41,105 bases of DNA, taken from assembly GCF_000287675.1 (NCBI RefSeq), contig NZ_ALJL01000032.1, positions 1 through 41,105 of the forward strand. Direction: 5' to 3'. Both the position numbers and the translations under genes were made by a program. Each line of letters opens with the position of its first letter. The stretch's first letter is position 1. The stretch comes from Lachnoanaerobaculum sp. ICM7 (GTDB lineage: Bacteria; Bacillota; Clostridia; Lachnospirales; Lachnospiraceae). A model generated the notes under the pieces. The model was not told the origin of the DNA, did not search any database, and saw only the letters and a program-made list of their open reading frames with translations. Below are positions 6,754 through 15,514 of the stretch, in pieces.

Positions 6754-7824
6754 ATGTTTGATAATTTAGAAGATATAGTAGTACATTATGATGAAATCAT
6801 GGCAGAGCTTGCCAGTGGTGATGTGGCTAATGATCAAAATAGATTCAGAAAGCTGATGAAAGAGCAGTCAGATCTTGCCCCATTAGTGGAAACTTACGGA
6901 GAATATAAAAAAGCAAAGCAATTACAGGTGGATGCACTTGAAATGCTTGAGATGAACGATGAAGAAATGAGGGAGATGGCAAAGGAAGAGCTTGCCGAGG
7001 GTAAGAGACTGGAAGAGGAACTTTCAGAAAAGCTAAAGATTTTACTTTTACCAAAAGATCCTAATGATGATAAGAATATAATGCTGGAAGTCAGAGCCGG
7101 AGCAGGCGGTGACGAGGCGGCACTTTTTGCTATGCAGCTGTATCGTATGTACACTCATTATGCGGAGTCTCAAAACTGGAAGGTTGAGATGATTGATGTT
7201 AATGAGAACGGTATAGGCGGATACAAGGAAGTTGTGGCAATGGTAAGCGGTAAGGGTGCTTATTCAAAACTTAAGTATGAGTCGGGAGTTCACAGAGTAC
7301 AAAGAGTACCTGAGACTGAGTCGGGCGGAAGAATACATACTTCTACAGCATCTGTTGCAGTAATGCCCGAGGCTGAGGAAGTTGATGTACAGATTGATAT
7401 GAATGATGTCAGAATAGACGTTATGAGAGCCAGCGGAAACGGTGGACAGTGTGTCAATACTACAGACTCTGCAGTTCGTCTTACTCACTATCCTACAGGC
7501 ATTGTTATCTATTCTCAGACAGAAAAGAGTCAGTTGCAAAACAAGGAAAAGGCATTTGCACTTCTTAGATCAAAGCTTTATGAAATAGAGCTTGAGAAAA
7601 AGCAAAGTGCTGAGGCGGCAGACAGAAGAAGCCAGATCGGTACAGGTGACAGATCTGAAAAAATCAGAACTTACAACTTCCCACAGGGAAGGGTAACCGA
7701 TCACAGAATAAATCTTACCTTATATAAACTTGATAAGATAATGAATGGTGATATTCAGGAGCTTATAGACGGATGTATTGCGGCGGATCAGGCTGCAAAA
7801 CTTGCCAAACTTAATGAACAATAG
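6754..7824 (+). CDS. prfA: Peptide chain release factor 1
   Basis: Ends translation at UAA and UAG codons. Encodes 356 residues, normal for RF1. The codon-reading tripeptide is P186-E187-T188 (the P-x-T class that marks RF1 rather than RF2), and the catalytic loop is G230-G231-Q232 followed by [10 protein letters not shown]. The N-terminal coiled, acidic domain covers about 1-105. The SD is AAGAGGAA. It stands 24 bases after prmC, whose product modifies Q232, and 9 bases before ilvE, all in one direction. Confidence 0.97.
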   Translation: MFDNLEDIVVHYDEIMAELASGDVANDQNRFRKLMKEQSDLAPLVETYGEYKKAKQLQVDALEMLEMNDEEMREMAKEELAEGKRLEEELSEKLKILLLPKDPNDDKNIMLEVRAGAGGDEAALFAMQLYRMYTHYAESQNWKVEMIDVNENGIGGYKEVVAMVSGKGAYSKLKYESGVHRVQRVPETESGGRIHTSTASVAVMPEAEEVDVQIDMNDVRIDVMRASGNGGQCVNTTDSAVRLTHYPTGIVIYSQTEKSQLQNKEKAFALLRSKLYEIELEKKQSAEAADRRSQIGTGDRSEKIRTYNFPQGRVTDHRINLTLYKLDKIMNGDIQELIDGCIAADQAAKLAKLNEQ

Positions 7825-7833
7825 GAGGCTATC

Positions 7834-8859
7834 ATGGAAATAAAGGATTTAGATTGGGGAAATATAGGTTTCAACTACAGAATTACTGATTACAGATATG
7901 TCAGCAATTTTAAAGACGGAAAGTGGGATGATGGAGAGCTTTTGACAGACTCAAATGTTACGATAAATGAGTCGGCAGGTATTTTACAGTATTGCCAGGA
8001 AGTTTTTGAGGGTTTAAAGGCATACAGAACAAAGGACGGACATATAGTTACATTCAGACCTGATCTAAATGCAAAGAGAATGCATGATTCAGCTAAAAGA
8101 CTTGAGATGCCGCCGTTTGATGAGGAGAGATTCCTTGAAGCGGTGGACAAGGTAGTACTTGCAAATGAAGCGTGGGTACCGCCTTTCGGTTCGAGAGCAA
8201 CACTTTATATAAGACCTTATATGTTTGCTTCATCGCCTGTAATCGGAGTTAAGCCGGCTGCAGAGTATCAGTTCAGAATGTTTGTAACACCTGTAGGTCC
8301 TTATTTTAAGGGCGGCGCAAAGCCTATCACAATTACTGTAAGTGAGTTTGACAGAGCAGCACCGAGAGGTACGGGACATATAAAGGCAGGACTTAATTAT
8401 GCTATGAGTATACATCCTCTTATGGAAGCTCATAGAAACGGATTTGATGAGAATATGTATCTGGATGCGGCTACAAGAACTTATGTCGAAGAGACAGGAG
8501 GCGCAAACTTTATCTTTATTACAAAAGATAATACGGTAGTTACACCGAAGTCAAATTCAATATTGCCTTCAATTACAAGAAGATCACTTCTTTATGTTGC
8601 AGAGCATTATCTTGGACTTAAGACAGAGGAAAGACCGGTTGCCTTTGATGAAATAAAGGAATTCAAAGAGGCGGGACTTTGCGGTACTGCAGCAGTTATT
8701 TCACCTGTAGGAAGAATCTACAGAGGAGAAGAAGTGATAAGCTTACCTGCCGGTATGGAAGGAATGGGTGAGATTACAAAGAAACTCTATGACACCCTTA
8801 CAGGAATACAGATGGGCGAAATAGAAGCACCACAGGGATGGATCAGAAAAATAAAATAA
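7834..8859 (+). CDS. ilvE: Branched-chain amino acid aminotransferase
   Basis: A fold-type IV PLP enzyme that moves the amino group between glutamate and the keto acids of leucine, isoleucine and valine, in the cytoplasm. Encodes 341 residues, closer in length and motifs to the eukaryote/Firmicute BCAT class than to E. coli IlvE (about 309). The motif EVFEGLKAYR is at 56-65, and the PLP lysine is K184 in GTGHIKAGLNYA. The cofactor-binding part continues with EETGGANFIFI and SITRRSLL. The SD AGGAGG is 6 bases before the ATG. The stop overlaps the next ATG (TAATG). Confidence 0.94.
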   Translation: MEIKDLDWGNIGFNYRITDYRYVSNFKDGKWDDGELLTDSNVTINESAGILQYCQEVFEGLKAYRTKDGHIVTFRPDLNAKRMHDSAKRLEMPPFDEERFLEAVDKVVLANEAWVPPFGSRATLYIRPYMFASSPVIGVKPAAEYQFRMFVTPVGPYFKGGAKPITITVSEFDRAAPRGTGHIKAGLNYAMSIHPLMEAHRNGFDENMYLDAATRTYVEETGGANFIFITKDNTVVTPKSNSILPSITRRSLLYVAEHYLGLKTEERPVAFDEIKEFKEAGLCGTAAVISPVGRIYRGEEVISLPAGMEGMGEITKKLYDTLTGIQMGEIEAPQGWIRKIK

Positions 8860-10493
8860 TGAAAAAGTTTAAAGTAAATATAAACAACGAAGTATTTGAA
8901 TATGAAGAGAATACAAGTTATTTTGATATAGTAACGGAGCATAAGAAAAGGGCACTTTTAGTCAAGGTAGATGGTAAGTTGCAGGAGCTGCATAAGACTT
9001 TAAAATCCGATATAAAACTTGAATTTGTTACTTTAAGTGATGCTATCGGGCGTTCTACATATGAAAGAAGTGCCGTACTCATACTTTTAAAGTCTATTAA
9101 AGATATATATGGTGAGAATATAAAACCTATTGTGGAATTTTCCACCGGAAACGGACTGTTTATCAGAATGAACGGTGAATCTGAGTTTGATATTGATAAA
9201 ATAGACGGCAGGATGAGAGAAATTGTCGATGAAAATATCAGAATAGAGAAGATGAGTGTTCATACCGATACTGCGATAAAGATGTTTCATGATGCAGGCT
9301 TTTTTGAAAAGGAAAAACTTTTTAAGTTTAGAAGAGTGTCCAGAGTAAATATATATAAGCTTGAGGACTATATAGACTATAATTACGGCTACATTGTTTA
9401 TTCGACAGGATTTGTAAATAAATTCAGCCTGACAAAATACAAGGACGGACTTGTTCTTATTATACCTAAGAAGGATAACCCCGAAGTGGTGGAAGAGTTT
9501 GTTCCTGAAGAAAAAATCTTTAATGAGCTTAATAATGCCAGTAAGAATGCCGAAGATATGGGAGTTGCCGATGTAGGTTCTCTAAATGAGATGATTGCAA
9601 ACGGTATGACAAATGAAATGATCCTTATTTCTGAAGCATATATGGAAAAGAAGATTGGAGATATTGCGGATGATATCGTAAAAAGAGGTAATGTAAAGCT
9701 GGTTATGATTGCAGGTCCGTCTTCATCAGGAAAGACTTCATTTTCACACAGACTCAGTATACAATTAAGATCTCACGGATTAAAACCTCACCCGCTTGAG
9801 GTAGACAATTACTTTAAGAACAGAGAAGATACACCGAGAGATGAACATGGTGAGCTTGACTTTGAATGTCTGGGTGCAATGGATATTGAAAAGTTTAATG
9901 AAGATATGTTGGCTCTTTTGAACGGGGAAGAAGTGGAGATTCCAAGCTTTAATTTTAAAATCGGGCAGAGAGAATACAACGGAAACTTCTTAAAGCTTGG
10001 TAAGGATGATATTCTTGTTATAGAGGGTATACACTGTTTGAATGATGAACTTTCATACAGATTGCCTAAGGACAGCAGATATAAGATATATATAAGTGCA
10101 CTGACTCAATTAAATATAGATGAGCACAATCGTATACCTACTACAGACGGCAGATTACTTAGAAGAATGATAAGAGATGTCAGAAAGAGAGGCACTTCAC
10201 CTACAAAGACAATTTCAATGTGGGATTCTGTAAGAAGAGGGGAAGAAAAGTATATATTCCCATATCAAAGCAGCGCGGATGCAACTTTCAACTCGGCTCT
10301 AAACTACGAGATTGCGGTTATAAAGCAATATGTTGAGCCGGTATTATTCAGTGTACAAAAAGACAGCAAGGAATATCCCGAGGCAAAGAGACTTTTAAAG
10401 TTCCTTGACTATTTCCTCGGTATACCAAGTGATAATGTGCCTTCAAATTCTATTTTAAGAGAATTTATAGGTGGAAGTACATTTAATGTATAA
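8859..10493 (+). CDS. Nucleoside (uridine-type) kinase with ThrRS-like N-terminus
   Basis: Encodes 544 residues when started at the ATG that overlaps the ilvE stop; a possible upstream start at 8838 would lie within ilvE. Domains in order: a TGS-like beta domain (1-60), a region resembling the second additional domain of threonyl-tRNA synthetase (65-215), and a uridine kinase/phosphoribulokinase-type P-loop domain with GPSSSGKTS at 286-294. Proteins of this layout are known in Clostridia and Thermotoga and are called nucleoside or uridine kinases. The exact substrate is uncertain. It is the last gene of the run, followed by a strong terminator. Confidence 0.88.
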   Translation: MKKFKVNINNEVFEYEENTSYFDIVTEHKKRALLVKVDGKLQELHKTLKSDIKLEFVTLSDAIGRSTYERSAVLILLKSIKDIYGENIKPIVEFSTGNGLFIRMNGESEFDIDKIDGRMREIVDENIRIEKMSVHTDTAIKMFHDAGFFEKEKLFKFRRVSRVNIYKLEDYIDYNYGYIVYSTGFVNKFSLTKYKDGLVLIIPKKDNPEVVEEFVPEEKIFNELNNASKNAEDMGVADVGSLNEMIANGMTNEMILISEAYMEKKIGDIADDIVKRGNVKLVMIAGPSSSGKTSFSHRLSIQLRSHGLKPHPLEVDNYFKNREDTPRDEHGELDFECLGAMDIEKFNEDMLALLNGEEVEIPSFNFKIGQREYNGNFLKLGKDDILVIEGIHCLNDELSYRLPKDSRYKIYISALTQLNIDEHNRIPTTDGRLLRRMIRDVRKRGTSPTKTISMWDSVRRGEEKYIFPYQSSADATFNSALNYEIAVIKQYVEPVLFSVQKDSKEYPEAKRLLKFLDYFLGIPSDNVPSNSILREFIGGSTFNV

Positions 10494-10505
10494 ACCTTAA
10501 TAATC

Positions 10506-10545
10506 TCCCGACATATCTTTAATAAAGTTATGTCGGGATTTTTTA
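10506..10545 (+). terminator. Strong intrinsic terminator after the nucleoside kinase
   Basis: TCCCGACATA (10506-10515) and TATGTCGGGA (10529-10538) form a perfect 10-base stem, followed by a run of T. It closes the DUF1385-to-kinase run. Confidence 0.92.
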
Positions 10546-10554
10546 TTGATAAAG

Positions 10555-10583
10555 TTGACTGTTTAATAACTTTTAAGTATAAT
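10555..10583 (+). promoter_or_regulatory. Consensus promoter of the HigBA-like pair
   Basis: TTGACT (10555-10560), a 17-base spacer, then a perfect TATAAT (10578-10583). A G-rich ribosome site starting AGGAGG (10591-10596) follows almost at once, giving a very short leader. No clear operator palindrome is visible to me here. Confidence 0.85.
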
Positions 10584-10603
10584 TGATTTAAGGAGGGGGG
10601 AAC

Positions 10604-10966
10604 TTGTACAATATATATTTTTATAAAGATAAAGATGGGAAAGAGCCTGTAGCTGAGTATATAATTGGATTGTCCGATAAAAAAGATAAAGACAGTCGTA
10701 TTAAACTGAATAAAATAAGGGATTATATAAAAGTTTTAAGTGAGTATGGAACAAAAGCGGGTGAGCCGTATTTAAAACATTTAGATGGGGATATATGGGA
10801 GCTAAGACCGTTAAGAGATCGAATACTTTTTGTAGGATGGAAAAACGGAAGCTTTGTACTATTACATCAGTTTATGAAAAAAACTCAGAAAACTCCAAAG
10901 AGAGAAATTGAAAAAGCAAAGCGTGAACTTTCAGATTTAATAGAAAGGGGAATGAATTATGAATAG
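10604..10966 (+). CDS. higB: RelE/HigB-family toxin (Gp49-like)
   Basis: Encodes 120 residues of the phage Gp49-like branch of RelE/HigB mRNA interferases. Members cut mRNA on the ribosome. Seen here are the typical start ([18 protein letters not shown]), the core [22 protein letters not shown], and the end [16 protein letters not shown]. The start is TTG at 10604, 7 bases after AGGAGG; no ATG fits the N-terminus. The toxin comes first and its end overlaps the antitoxin start by 8 bases, the HigBA order. Confidence 0.9.
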   Translation: MYNIYFYKDKDGKEPVAEYIIGLSDKKDKDSRIKLNKIRDYIKVLSEYGTKAGEPYLKHLDGDIWELRPLRDRILFVGWKNGSFVLLHQFMKKTQKTPKREIEKAKRELSDLIERGMNYE

Positions 10967-11243
10967 TGCGATTGGACAGAATGCTTTAGAATTTATAGAT
11001 TCGCTTTTAACACCTGAAGAAATATTGGAAAGTGACTTAAGAGTTGCTCTGATAGGAGAACTTATTAAAGCCAGACAAGAAAGGGGATTGAGCCAAAAGA
11101 AATTAGAAGAATTAAGTGGTGTAAAACAGCCTGTAATAGCAAGGATGGAAAAAGGACAAACAAGTCCACAACTTGATACGATATTAAAAGTATTGGCACC
11201 ATTGGGAAAAACACTTGCGATTGTACCATTAAACAGCAAATAA
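10959..11243 (+). CDS. higA: HigA/Xre-family antitoxin
   Basis: Encodes 94 residues with an Xre/Cro helix-turn-helix at about 40-92: [20 protein letters not shown] then [12 protein letters not shown]. It binds and silences the upstream toxin and, by family habit, represses its own promoter. The N-terminal 35 residues are a helical segment that could contact the toxin. AGAAAGGGG lies before the ATG inside the toxin gene. A small hairpin follows the stop. Confidence 0.9.
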   Translation: MNSAIGQNALEFIDSLLTPEEILESDLRVALIGELIKARQERGLSQKKLEELSGVKQPVIARMEKGQTSPQLDTILKVLAPLGKTLAIVPLNSK

Positions 11244-11247
11244 TAGG

Positions 11248-11275
11248 GATGCCGTATTCGGCATCTATCTTTTCA
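11248..11275 (+). terminator. Hairpin terminator after the antitoxin
   Basis: GATGCCG (11248-11254), loop TATT, CGGCATC (11259-11265), then a T-rich stretch with interruptions. It ends the toxin-antitoxin unit. Confidence 0.7.
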
Positions 11276-11341
11276 AGATAAATTATTAAAGATATTACAA
11301 TTAGAATGTAAAGAGTATTGGAAGTTGGATTAAATAACTAG

Positions 11342-11440
11342 TGGAAAAATTACATATCTGATACTGTCATTAAAAATACTATTAATAGTATGTTGGAACA
11401 TGGACATTCAGTAAGCGTGCTGGGAGAAAGTAAAATATGA
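11342..11440 (+). pseudogene. Possible headless 3' remnant before the small membrane protein
   Basis: A 32-codon frame opens after a TAG at 11339-11341 and ends W-K-N-Y-I-S-D-T-V-I-K-N-T-I-N-S-M-L-E-H-G-H-S-V-S-V-L-G-E-S-K-I, TGA. It has no evident start at its beginning, and its stop overlaps the next ATG (ATGA). It looks like a protein end, but a chance frame of this length is common in AT-rich DNA. Confidence 0.22.
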
Positions 11441-11661
11441 AGGAGTTTTTGAAACAGGAGATATTATGGGCGCTATTTATTCTGGTAGTGCAAATAATAG
11501 CCGGATTTTTGGTTGCACATTTTATACTCCATACTACATGGGACTTGAAAAGCACTATATTTGATTATTCGTTTATAGTATTTTGGGGACTTTATTTAAT
11601 CATTAAAATATGTATTGCGCTTTTCAAGAGAGCTAAATCCAAAAAAGATGGAAATATTTAA
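11437..11661 (+). CDS. Small two-helix membrane protein, unknown
   Basis: Encodes 74 residues with two hydrophobic stretches suited to membrane helices, about 9-31 (I-L-W-A-L-F-I-L-V-V-Q-I-I-A-G-F-L-V) and 42-63 (Y-S-F-I-V-F-W-G-L-Y-L-I-I-K-I-C-I-A-L-F). They are followed by a short basic tail K-R-A-K-S-K-K. The positive tail suggests a cytoplasmic C-terminus. GGGAGA lies a few bases before the ATG. I do not recognise the family. It stands between the toxin-antitoxin pair and the shared terminator with prs. Confidence 0.55.
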   Translation: MKEFLKQEILWALFILVVQIIAGFLVAHFILHTTWDLKSTIFDYSFIVFWGLYLIIKICIALFKRAKSKKDGNI

Positions 11662-11667
11662 TTTCAA

Positions 11668-11713
11668 AAGGGGATGTCCGTAAGTAAAATCACTTATTTC
11701 CGAGCGTCCCCTT
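11668..11713. terminator. Bidirectional terminator between the membrane protein and prs
   Basis: AAGGGGATGTCCG (11668-11680) pairs with CGAGCGTCCCCTT (11701-11713), with two G-T pairs and one mismatch. An inner AAGT/ACTT adds to the stem. A runs precede it and T-rich sequence follows, so it can act for the rightward gene and for the leftward prs. Confidence 0.7.
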
Positions 11714-11717
11714 ATTC

Positions 11718-12893
11718 TTATTTAAATTTTGATACAAAATTTTGTATTTTCATTGTCGGTGAGAGACTCTTTCCTATTGAAACATCATGGTTATATGAGT
11801 TTATAATAGCGGCAAGGTACTTTGTCATATCTGCTTCCAGATACCATGGCTTTGTAAGAAGCTCAGGGTTTCTGTAATGCACATTTGTAGTACAAACATA
11901 ATCTATAAGTCCTAGATTATGGAACTCATCAAATTTATCAAGACCGTTTGTGAAAAGTCCGAATGTAGCACAGATAATAATTCTCTTTGCATTTCTCTTC
12001 TTAAGCTCTTTTGCTGTATCAAGCATACTTTCACCGGAAGAAATCATATCATCCATGATAATAACATCCTTGCCGTCCACACTGCTTCCAAGGAATTCAT
12101 GAGCAACTATAGGGTTTCTGCCGTCGATTACCTTTGAATAATCACGTCTCTTATAGAACATACCCATATCTACACCAAGGTTATTTGCCAGATATACAGC
12201 TCTGTTCATAGCACCCTCATCCGGGCTTATGATCATCATATCGTCTTTATTTACCTTTAAATCCGGTACATTTGTAAATAATGCTTTTACAAACTGATAT
12301 GTAGGCATGAAGTTGTCAAATCCTGTAAGAGGAATAGAGTTTTGTACTCTCGGATCATGTGCATCAAATGTGATGATATTGCTTACACCCATATCCACAA
12401 GTTCCGCAAGTGCCAGAGCACAGTCAAGGGATTCTCTTTTTGTCTTTTTGTGCTGTCTGCTCTCATATAAGAAAGGCATGATAACATTGACTCTTTTTGC
12501 ATTGGCAATACTTGCACTGATAATTCTCTTAAGATCCTGATAGTGATCGTCAGGTGACATATAATTTGTAAAACCGTTAAGCTTATAGCTGAGAGAGTGG
12601 TTTAATACATCCACCATTACAAATACATCTGTACCACGAACTGATTCTTTTATTATGCCCTTGGCCTCACCTGAACCGAATCTCGGACAGGCAATATCAA
12701 GAAGATAATTATCACAGTCATAGCCTCTGTAATGCAAGTCCATTTTACTGTTCATAAGCTCAGTAGTATCATTTCTTCTGAACTCAACAATATAATCATT
12801 GACTTTCTTGGCAAAATCATAGCAGCTTTCAAGAGCGGCAATCTTTAGAGGCGCTATAGGCAATTGATCTCTAAAAACAAAATCGTTTGGCAT
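11718..12893 (-). CDS. prs: Ribose-phosphate pyrophosphokinase (long form)
   Basis: Makes PRPP from ribose 5-phosphate and ATP in the cytoplasm, feeding purine, pyrimidine, histidine and tryptophan synthesis. Encodes 391 residues, longer than the common form of about 315, with an extended N-terminus and a longer C-terminal tail; such long forms are known in Clostridia. Visible motifs are the catalytic flexible region N-V-I-M-P-F-L-Y-E-S-R-Q-H-K-K-T, the F-D-A-H-D-P motif, and the PRPP loop VIIMDDMISSGESM. The SD AGGAGA is on the minus strand just before the ATG. It is a single-gene unit with its own promoter. Confidence 0.92.
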   Translation of the reverse strand: MPNDFVFRDQLPIAPLKIAALESCYDFAKKVNDYIVEFRRNDTTELMNSKMDLHYRGYDCDNYLLDIACPRFGSGEAKGIIKESVRGTDVFVMVDVLNHSLSYKLNGFTNYMSPDDHYQDLKRIISASIANAKRVNVIMPFLYESRQHKKTKRESLDCALALAELVDMGVSNIITFDAHDPRVQNSIPLTGFDNFMPTYQFVKALFTNVPDLKVNKDDMMIISPDEGAMNRAVYLANNLGVDMGMFYKRRDYSKVIDGRNPIVAHEFLGSSVDGKDVIIMDDMISSGESMLDTAKELKKRNAKRIIICATFGLFTNGLDKFDEFHNLGLIDYVCTTNVHYRNPELLTKPWYLEADMTKYLAAIINSYNHDVSIGKSLSPTMKIQNFVSKFK

Positions 12894-12973
12894 TTCTTTC
12901 TCCTAGGTACTTAAGATTTGTAAGAGTTATAAAAAATAAACTATTACAAATATAATTATTCATTTACGAAGAT

Positions 12974-13002
12974 ACTATACACTATTAAAAATATGAAGTC
13001 AA
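12974..13002 (-). promoter_or_regulatory. Promoter of prs
   Basis: On the minus strand TTGACT (plus coordinates 12997-13002) and TATAGT (12974-12979) are 17 bases apart. The start would lie near 12967, giving a leader of about 74 bases. The rest of the 305-base gap (12894-13198) is AT-rich and holds only the GH2 promoter region. Confidence 0.75.
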
Positions 13003-13148
13003 CAATATAACTTTCAATCTCTTGACTATAAAAATTTGACTTTTAAATAGAAATTGTTTAAAAACTAACAATGTTATGTATACAATTTATTTCAAAAATT
13101 GAAAGAATGATTTCTTGCTAAAAGACAGTATTTTTTAATGAATTTTCT

Positions 13149-13157
13149 TGTTATAAT
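13149..13157 (+). promoter_or_regulatory. Possible extended -10 promoter of the GH2 gene
   Basis: TGTTATAAT gives a TGn extension and a perfect TATAAT (13152-13157), with no good -35 at the right distance. Transcription would start near 13164, shortly before the SD AGGAGGG at 13186-13192. Confidence 0.4.
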
Positions 13158-13198
13158 TCATCTATAAAATAATGATACTATAATTAGGAGGGAAATAT

Positions 13199-15253
13199 AT
13201 GAGAGTCATAGATGATTTAAATAAGGACTGGCTTTTCAAAAAGAATATTGAAGTCACCGACAAACTCATAATAGATGAGAGCTTTGATATGATCAATGTT
13301 CCCCATACCTATAACGGTTTTGACGGTCAGGATGGTGGAAATGACTATTATAAGGGTAAAGCAGTATATATAAAGAAGCTTATCAGACCGCTTGTATCAC
13401 CTGAGAGTGATTTTATCTTGAATTTTGAAGGCGTAAATTCTATAGCAAGAATATATATCGACGGTGAGTTTGTACAGGAGCATAGAGGTGGATACTCAAG
13501 ATTCAGAGTTAATATCACAAGATTCTTTGAGAAAAAAGACGCTCTTATGCTGGCTGTAGAAGTGGATAATGCCAATCATTCCAATGTATATCCTCAGATG
13601 GCTGATTTTACATTCTATGGTGGTATATACAGAAATGTAAGTCTTATATCGGTATCTAAGACAAGATTTGATATAGAGTATTATGCAGGAAGCGGAGTGG
13701 CTGTTACTTCAAAGATAGACGGTGATGATGCAATAATTGACATTACCGCCTATGTAAAAGATCCGGACGAATCGGATATGGTAATGGCCAGGGTAAAAGA
13801 CGGTGACAGTTATGAGGATGTAGGTTTTGTTGTTGCACCTGCAAAGAAGATAACAAAGCTGAGCCTGAAGGTAGATGATGCCCATCTTTGGAACGGTGTA
13901 GAAGATCCGTTCCTCTATAAATTGAGTGTAAAGCTTGTAAGACATAATGAAGTACTTGACAATGTAGAAGTAAATCATGGTATCAGAGAGTATTATGTAG
14001 ACCCTGACAAGGGATTTTTCTTAAATGGAAAGAGTCTACCTCTTAGAGGTGTGAGCAGACATCAGGACAGACTTGGAAAGGGTAATGCACTTGCAGAGCT
14101 TGACCATTTTGACGATTATGACTTGATAATGGACGTAGGTGCAAATAGTGTAAGACTGGCACATTATCAGCAGGATGATTATTTCTATGAGCTTTGTGAC
14201 AGATACGGACTTGTAGTATGGGCTGAGATTCCTTTTATATCGAGAATGAATAAGGATCCAAAGGCACATGAGAATGCTATGGAGCAGATGAAAGAGCTTA
14301 TTTATCAAAACTACAATCATAGCAGTATATGCTTTTGGGGAATTTCAAATGAGATAACGATTGCGGGAGATATTCCCGGACTTACAGATAATTTAAGAGA
14401 GCTGGATGAGCTTGTAAAGAGTATTGATAAAACAAGACTTACAACAATGGCTCAGGTGTCAATGCTTCCAATGGATTCTGATCACAATCAGATTACAGAT
14501 ATACTGGCATACAATCTATACTTTGGATGGTATGGCGGACAGTATACAGATAACGAAGTATGGTTTGATAAGTTTAGAGCCATGCATCCAAACAGAGCGG
14601 TAGGACTTTCAGAGTATGGTTGTGAGGGTATTATAAGCTGGCATTCCAATACACCTGAATGTAAGGATTATACAGAGGAGTATCAGGCACAGTATCATGA
14701 GCATATGGCAAAGCTTCTTGCTGAAAGACCTGAGATATGGAGCTCATATGTTTGGAATATGTTTGACTTCGGCTGTGATATGAGAGATGAAGGAGGTGTT
14801 AAGGGCAGAAACAATAAAGGTCTTGTAACCATAGACAGAAAAATAAAAAAAGACGCTTTCTATGTATATAAGGCATATTGGTCAGATGAGAAATTTGTTC
14901 ACATCGCAAGCAAGAGATTTGCCATCAGAAGTGATGAAAAGATAAATATAAAGATCTATTCAAATATGGAAAAGGTAAGATTGTTTGTAAACGGCGAATA
15001 TATTGGAGAAAAAGAAGGAAAAAAGATTTTTATATTTGAGAATGTAAGCCTTGATATGGGTGCAAATTATATAAAGGCGGTAGGCATAAGTGATGATGAA
15101 GAAATATCAGACAGAACCACATTTGTCAGAGAAAAGAAGCCTTTTGCCGGATATGTAAGACCTGCGGATGAAGAGGAAGCTGAAGGGGTTAAGAACCGGT
15201 TTGATGATATGGATACGGAGAATGTATTTACACTTATAAATAATAAGTTATAG
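13199..15253 (+). CDS. Glycoside hydrolase family 2 (beta-galactosidase/glucuronidase-like)
   Basis: Encodes 684 residues without a signal peptide, so it acts on imported sugars in the cytoplasm. Order: an N-terminal sugar-binding jelly roll (about 1-155), an Ig-like domain (160-262), a TIM barrel (270-560) and a C-terminal beta domain (570-650) like those appended to short GH2 beta-galactosidases. The acid/base is E385 in F-W-G-I-S-N-E, and the likely nucleophile is E472 in G-L-S-E-Y-G. Beta-galactosidase is the best guess; beta-glucuronidase or another GH2 activity is possible. It ends at its own terminator, so it is transcribed separately from the ABC operon to its right. Confidence 0.85.
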   Translation: MRVIDDLNKDWLFKKNIEVTDKLIIDESFDMINVPHTYNGFDGQDGGNDYYKGKAVYIKKLIRPLVSPESDFILNFEGVNSIARIYIDGEFVQEHRGGYSRFRVNITRFFEKKDALMLAVEVDNANHSNVYPQMADFTFYGGIYRNVSLISVSKTRFDIEYYAGSGVAVTSKIDGDDAIIDITAYVKDPDESDMVMARVKDGDSYEDVGFVVAPAKKITKLSLKVDDAHLWNGVEDPFLYKLSVKLVRHNEVLDNVEVNHGIREYYVDPDKGFFLNGKSLPLRGVSRHQDRLGKGNALAELDHFDDYDLIMDVGANSVRLAHYQQDDYFYELCDRYGLVVWAEIPFISRMNKDPKAHENAMEQMKELIYQNYNHSSICFWGISNEITIAGDIPGLTDNLRELDELVKSIDKTRLTTMAQVSMLPMDSDHNQITDILAYNLYFGWYGGQYTDNEVWFDKFRAMHPNRAVGLSEYGCEGIISWHSNTPECKDYTEEYQAQYHEHMAKLLAERPEIWSSYVWNMFDFGCDMRDEGGVKGRNNKGLVTIDRKIKKDAFYVYKAYWSDEKFVHIASKRFAIRSDEKINIKIYSNMEKVRLFVNGEYIGEKEGKKIFIFENVSLDMGANYIKAVGISDDEEISDRTTFVREKKPFAGYVRPADEEEAEGVKNRFDDMDTENVFTLINNKL

Positions 15254-15311
15254 GAAATTAAGAAATAAGATATTAAGTAAAATTATGATTATTTAAAAGA
15301 TAATCTATTTA

Positions 15312-15337
15312 AAAGCCTCAAACCGGGGCTTTTTTTA
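15312..15337 (+). terminator. Intrinsic terminator after the GH2 gene
   Basis: AAAGCC (15312-15317) and GGCTTT (15327-15332), followed by a run of T to 15337. Confidence 0.85.
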
Positions 15338-15442
15338 TTTGCATTATATTCGAATGAAGTGTTGGTTTATAGCTGTAGATTACTAAGTTTATTAAGGACG
15401 CATAAGCGAATATTATAATGTTTTTATAGAAGTAAAAAAATA

Positions 15443-15456
15443 TTGACACGTTTCAA
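15443..15456 (+). promoter_or_regulatory. LacI-type operator over the -35 box
   Basis: TTGACACGTTTCAA is a 7+7 palindrome with a central CG (15449-15450) and one mismatch, the form bound by many LacI-family repressors. It covers the -35 box. A weaker second palindrome, TTTAAACGTTATAA (15457-15470), is centred on CG 14 bases downstream and covers most of the -10 box. The likely ligand is the LacI/solute-binding fusion encoded at 21292, inside the same operon. Confidence 0.7.
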
Positions 15457-15471
15457 TTTAAACGTTATAAT
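15443..15471 (+). promoter_or_regulatory. Full-consensus promoter of ABC operon 1
   Basis: TTGACA (15443-15448), exactly 17 bases, TATAAT (15466-15471): both boxes are perfect. The start would be near 15478, giving a leader of about 37 bases. A promoter this strong needs a repressor, and a LacI-type palindrome lies over it. Confidence 0.93.
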
Positions 15472-15514
15472 AAAGTTACTAAAAAGAGAACCTTGATTTT
15501 ATAGGAGGAAAATT

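Noticed and set aside
7444-7449. RF1 has Cys, not His, after GGQ
   Set aside because: The residue after GGQ varies between RF1 proteins (His, Ser or Cys); the catalytic GGQ and the P-x-T reader are intact, so this is not a defect.
15443-15456. Catabolite (CcpA cre) site reading of the operator
   Set aside because: The outer TG/CA positions do not fit the cre pattern relative to the central CG; a dedicated LacI-type site fits better.
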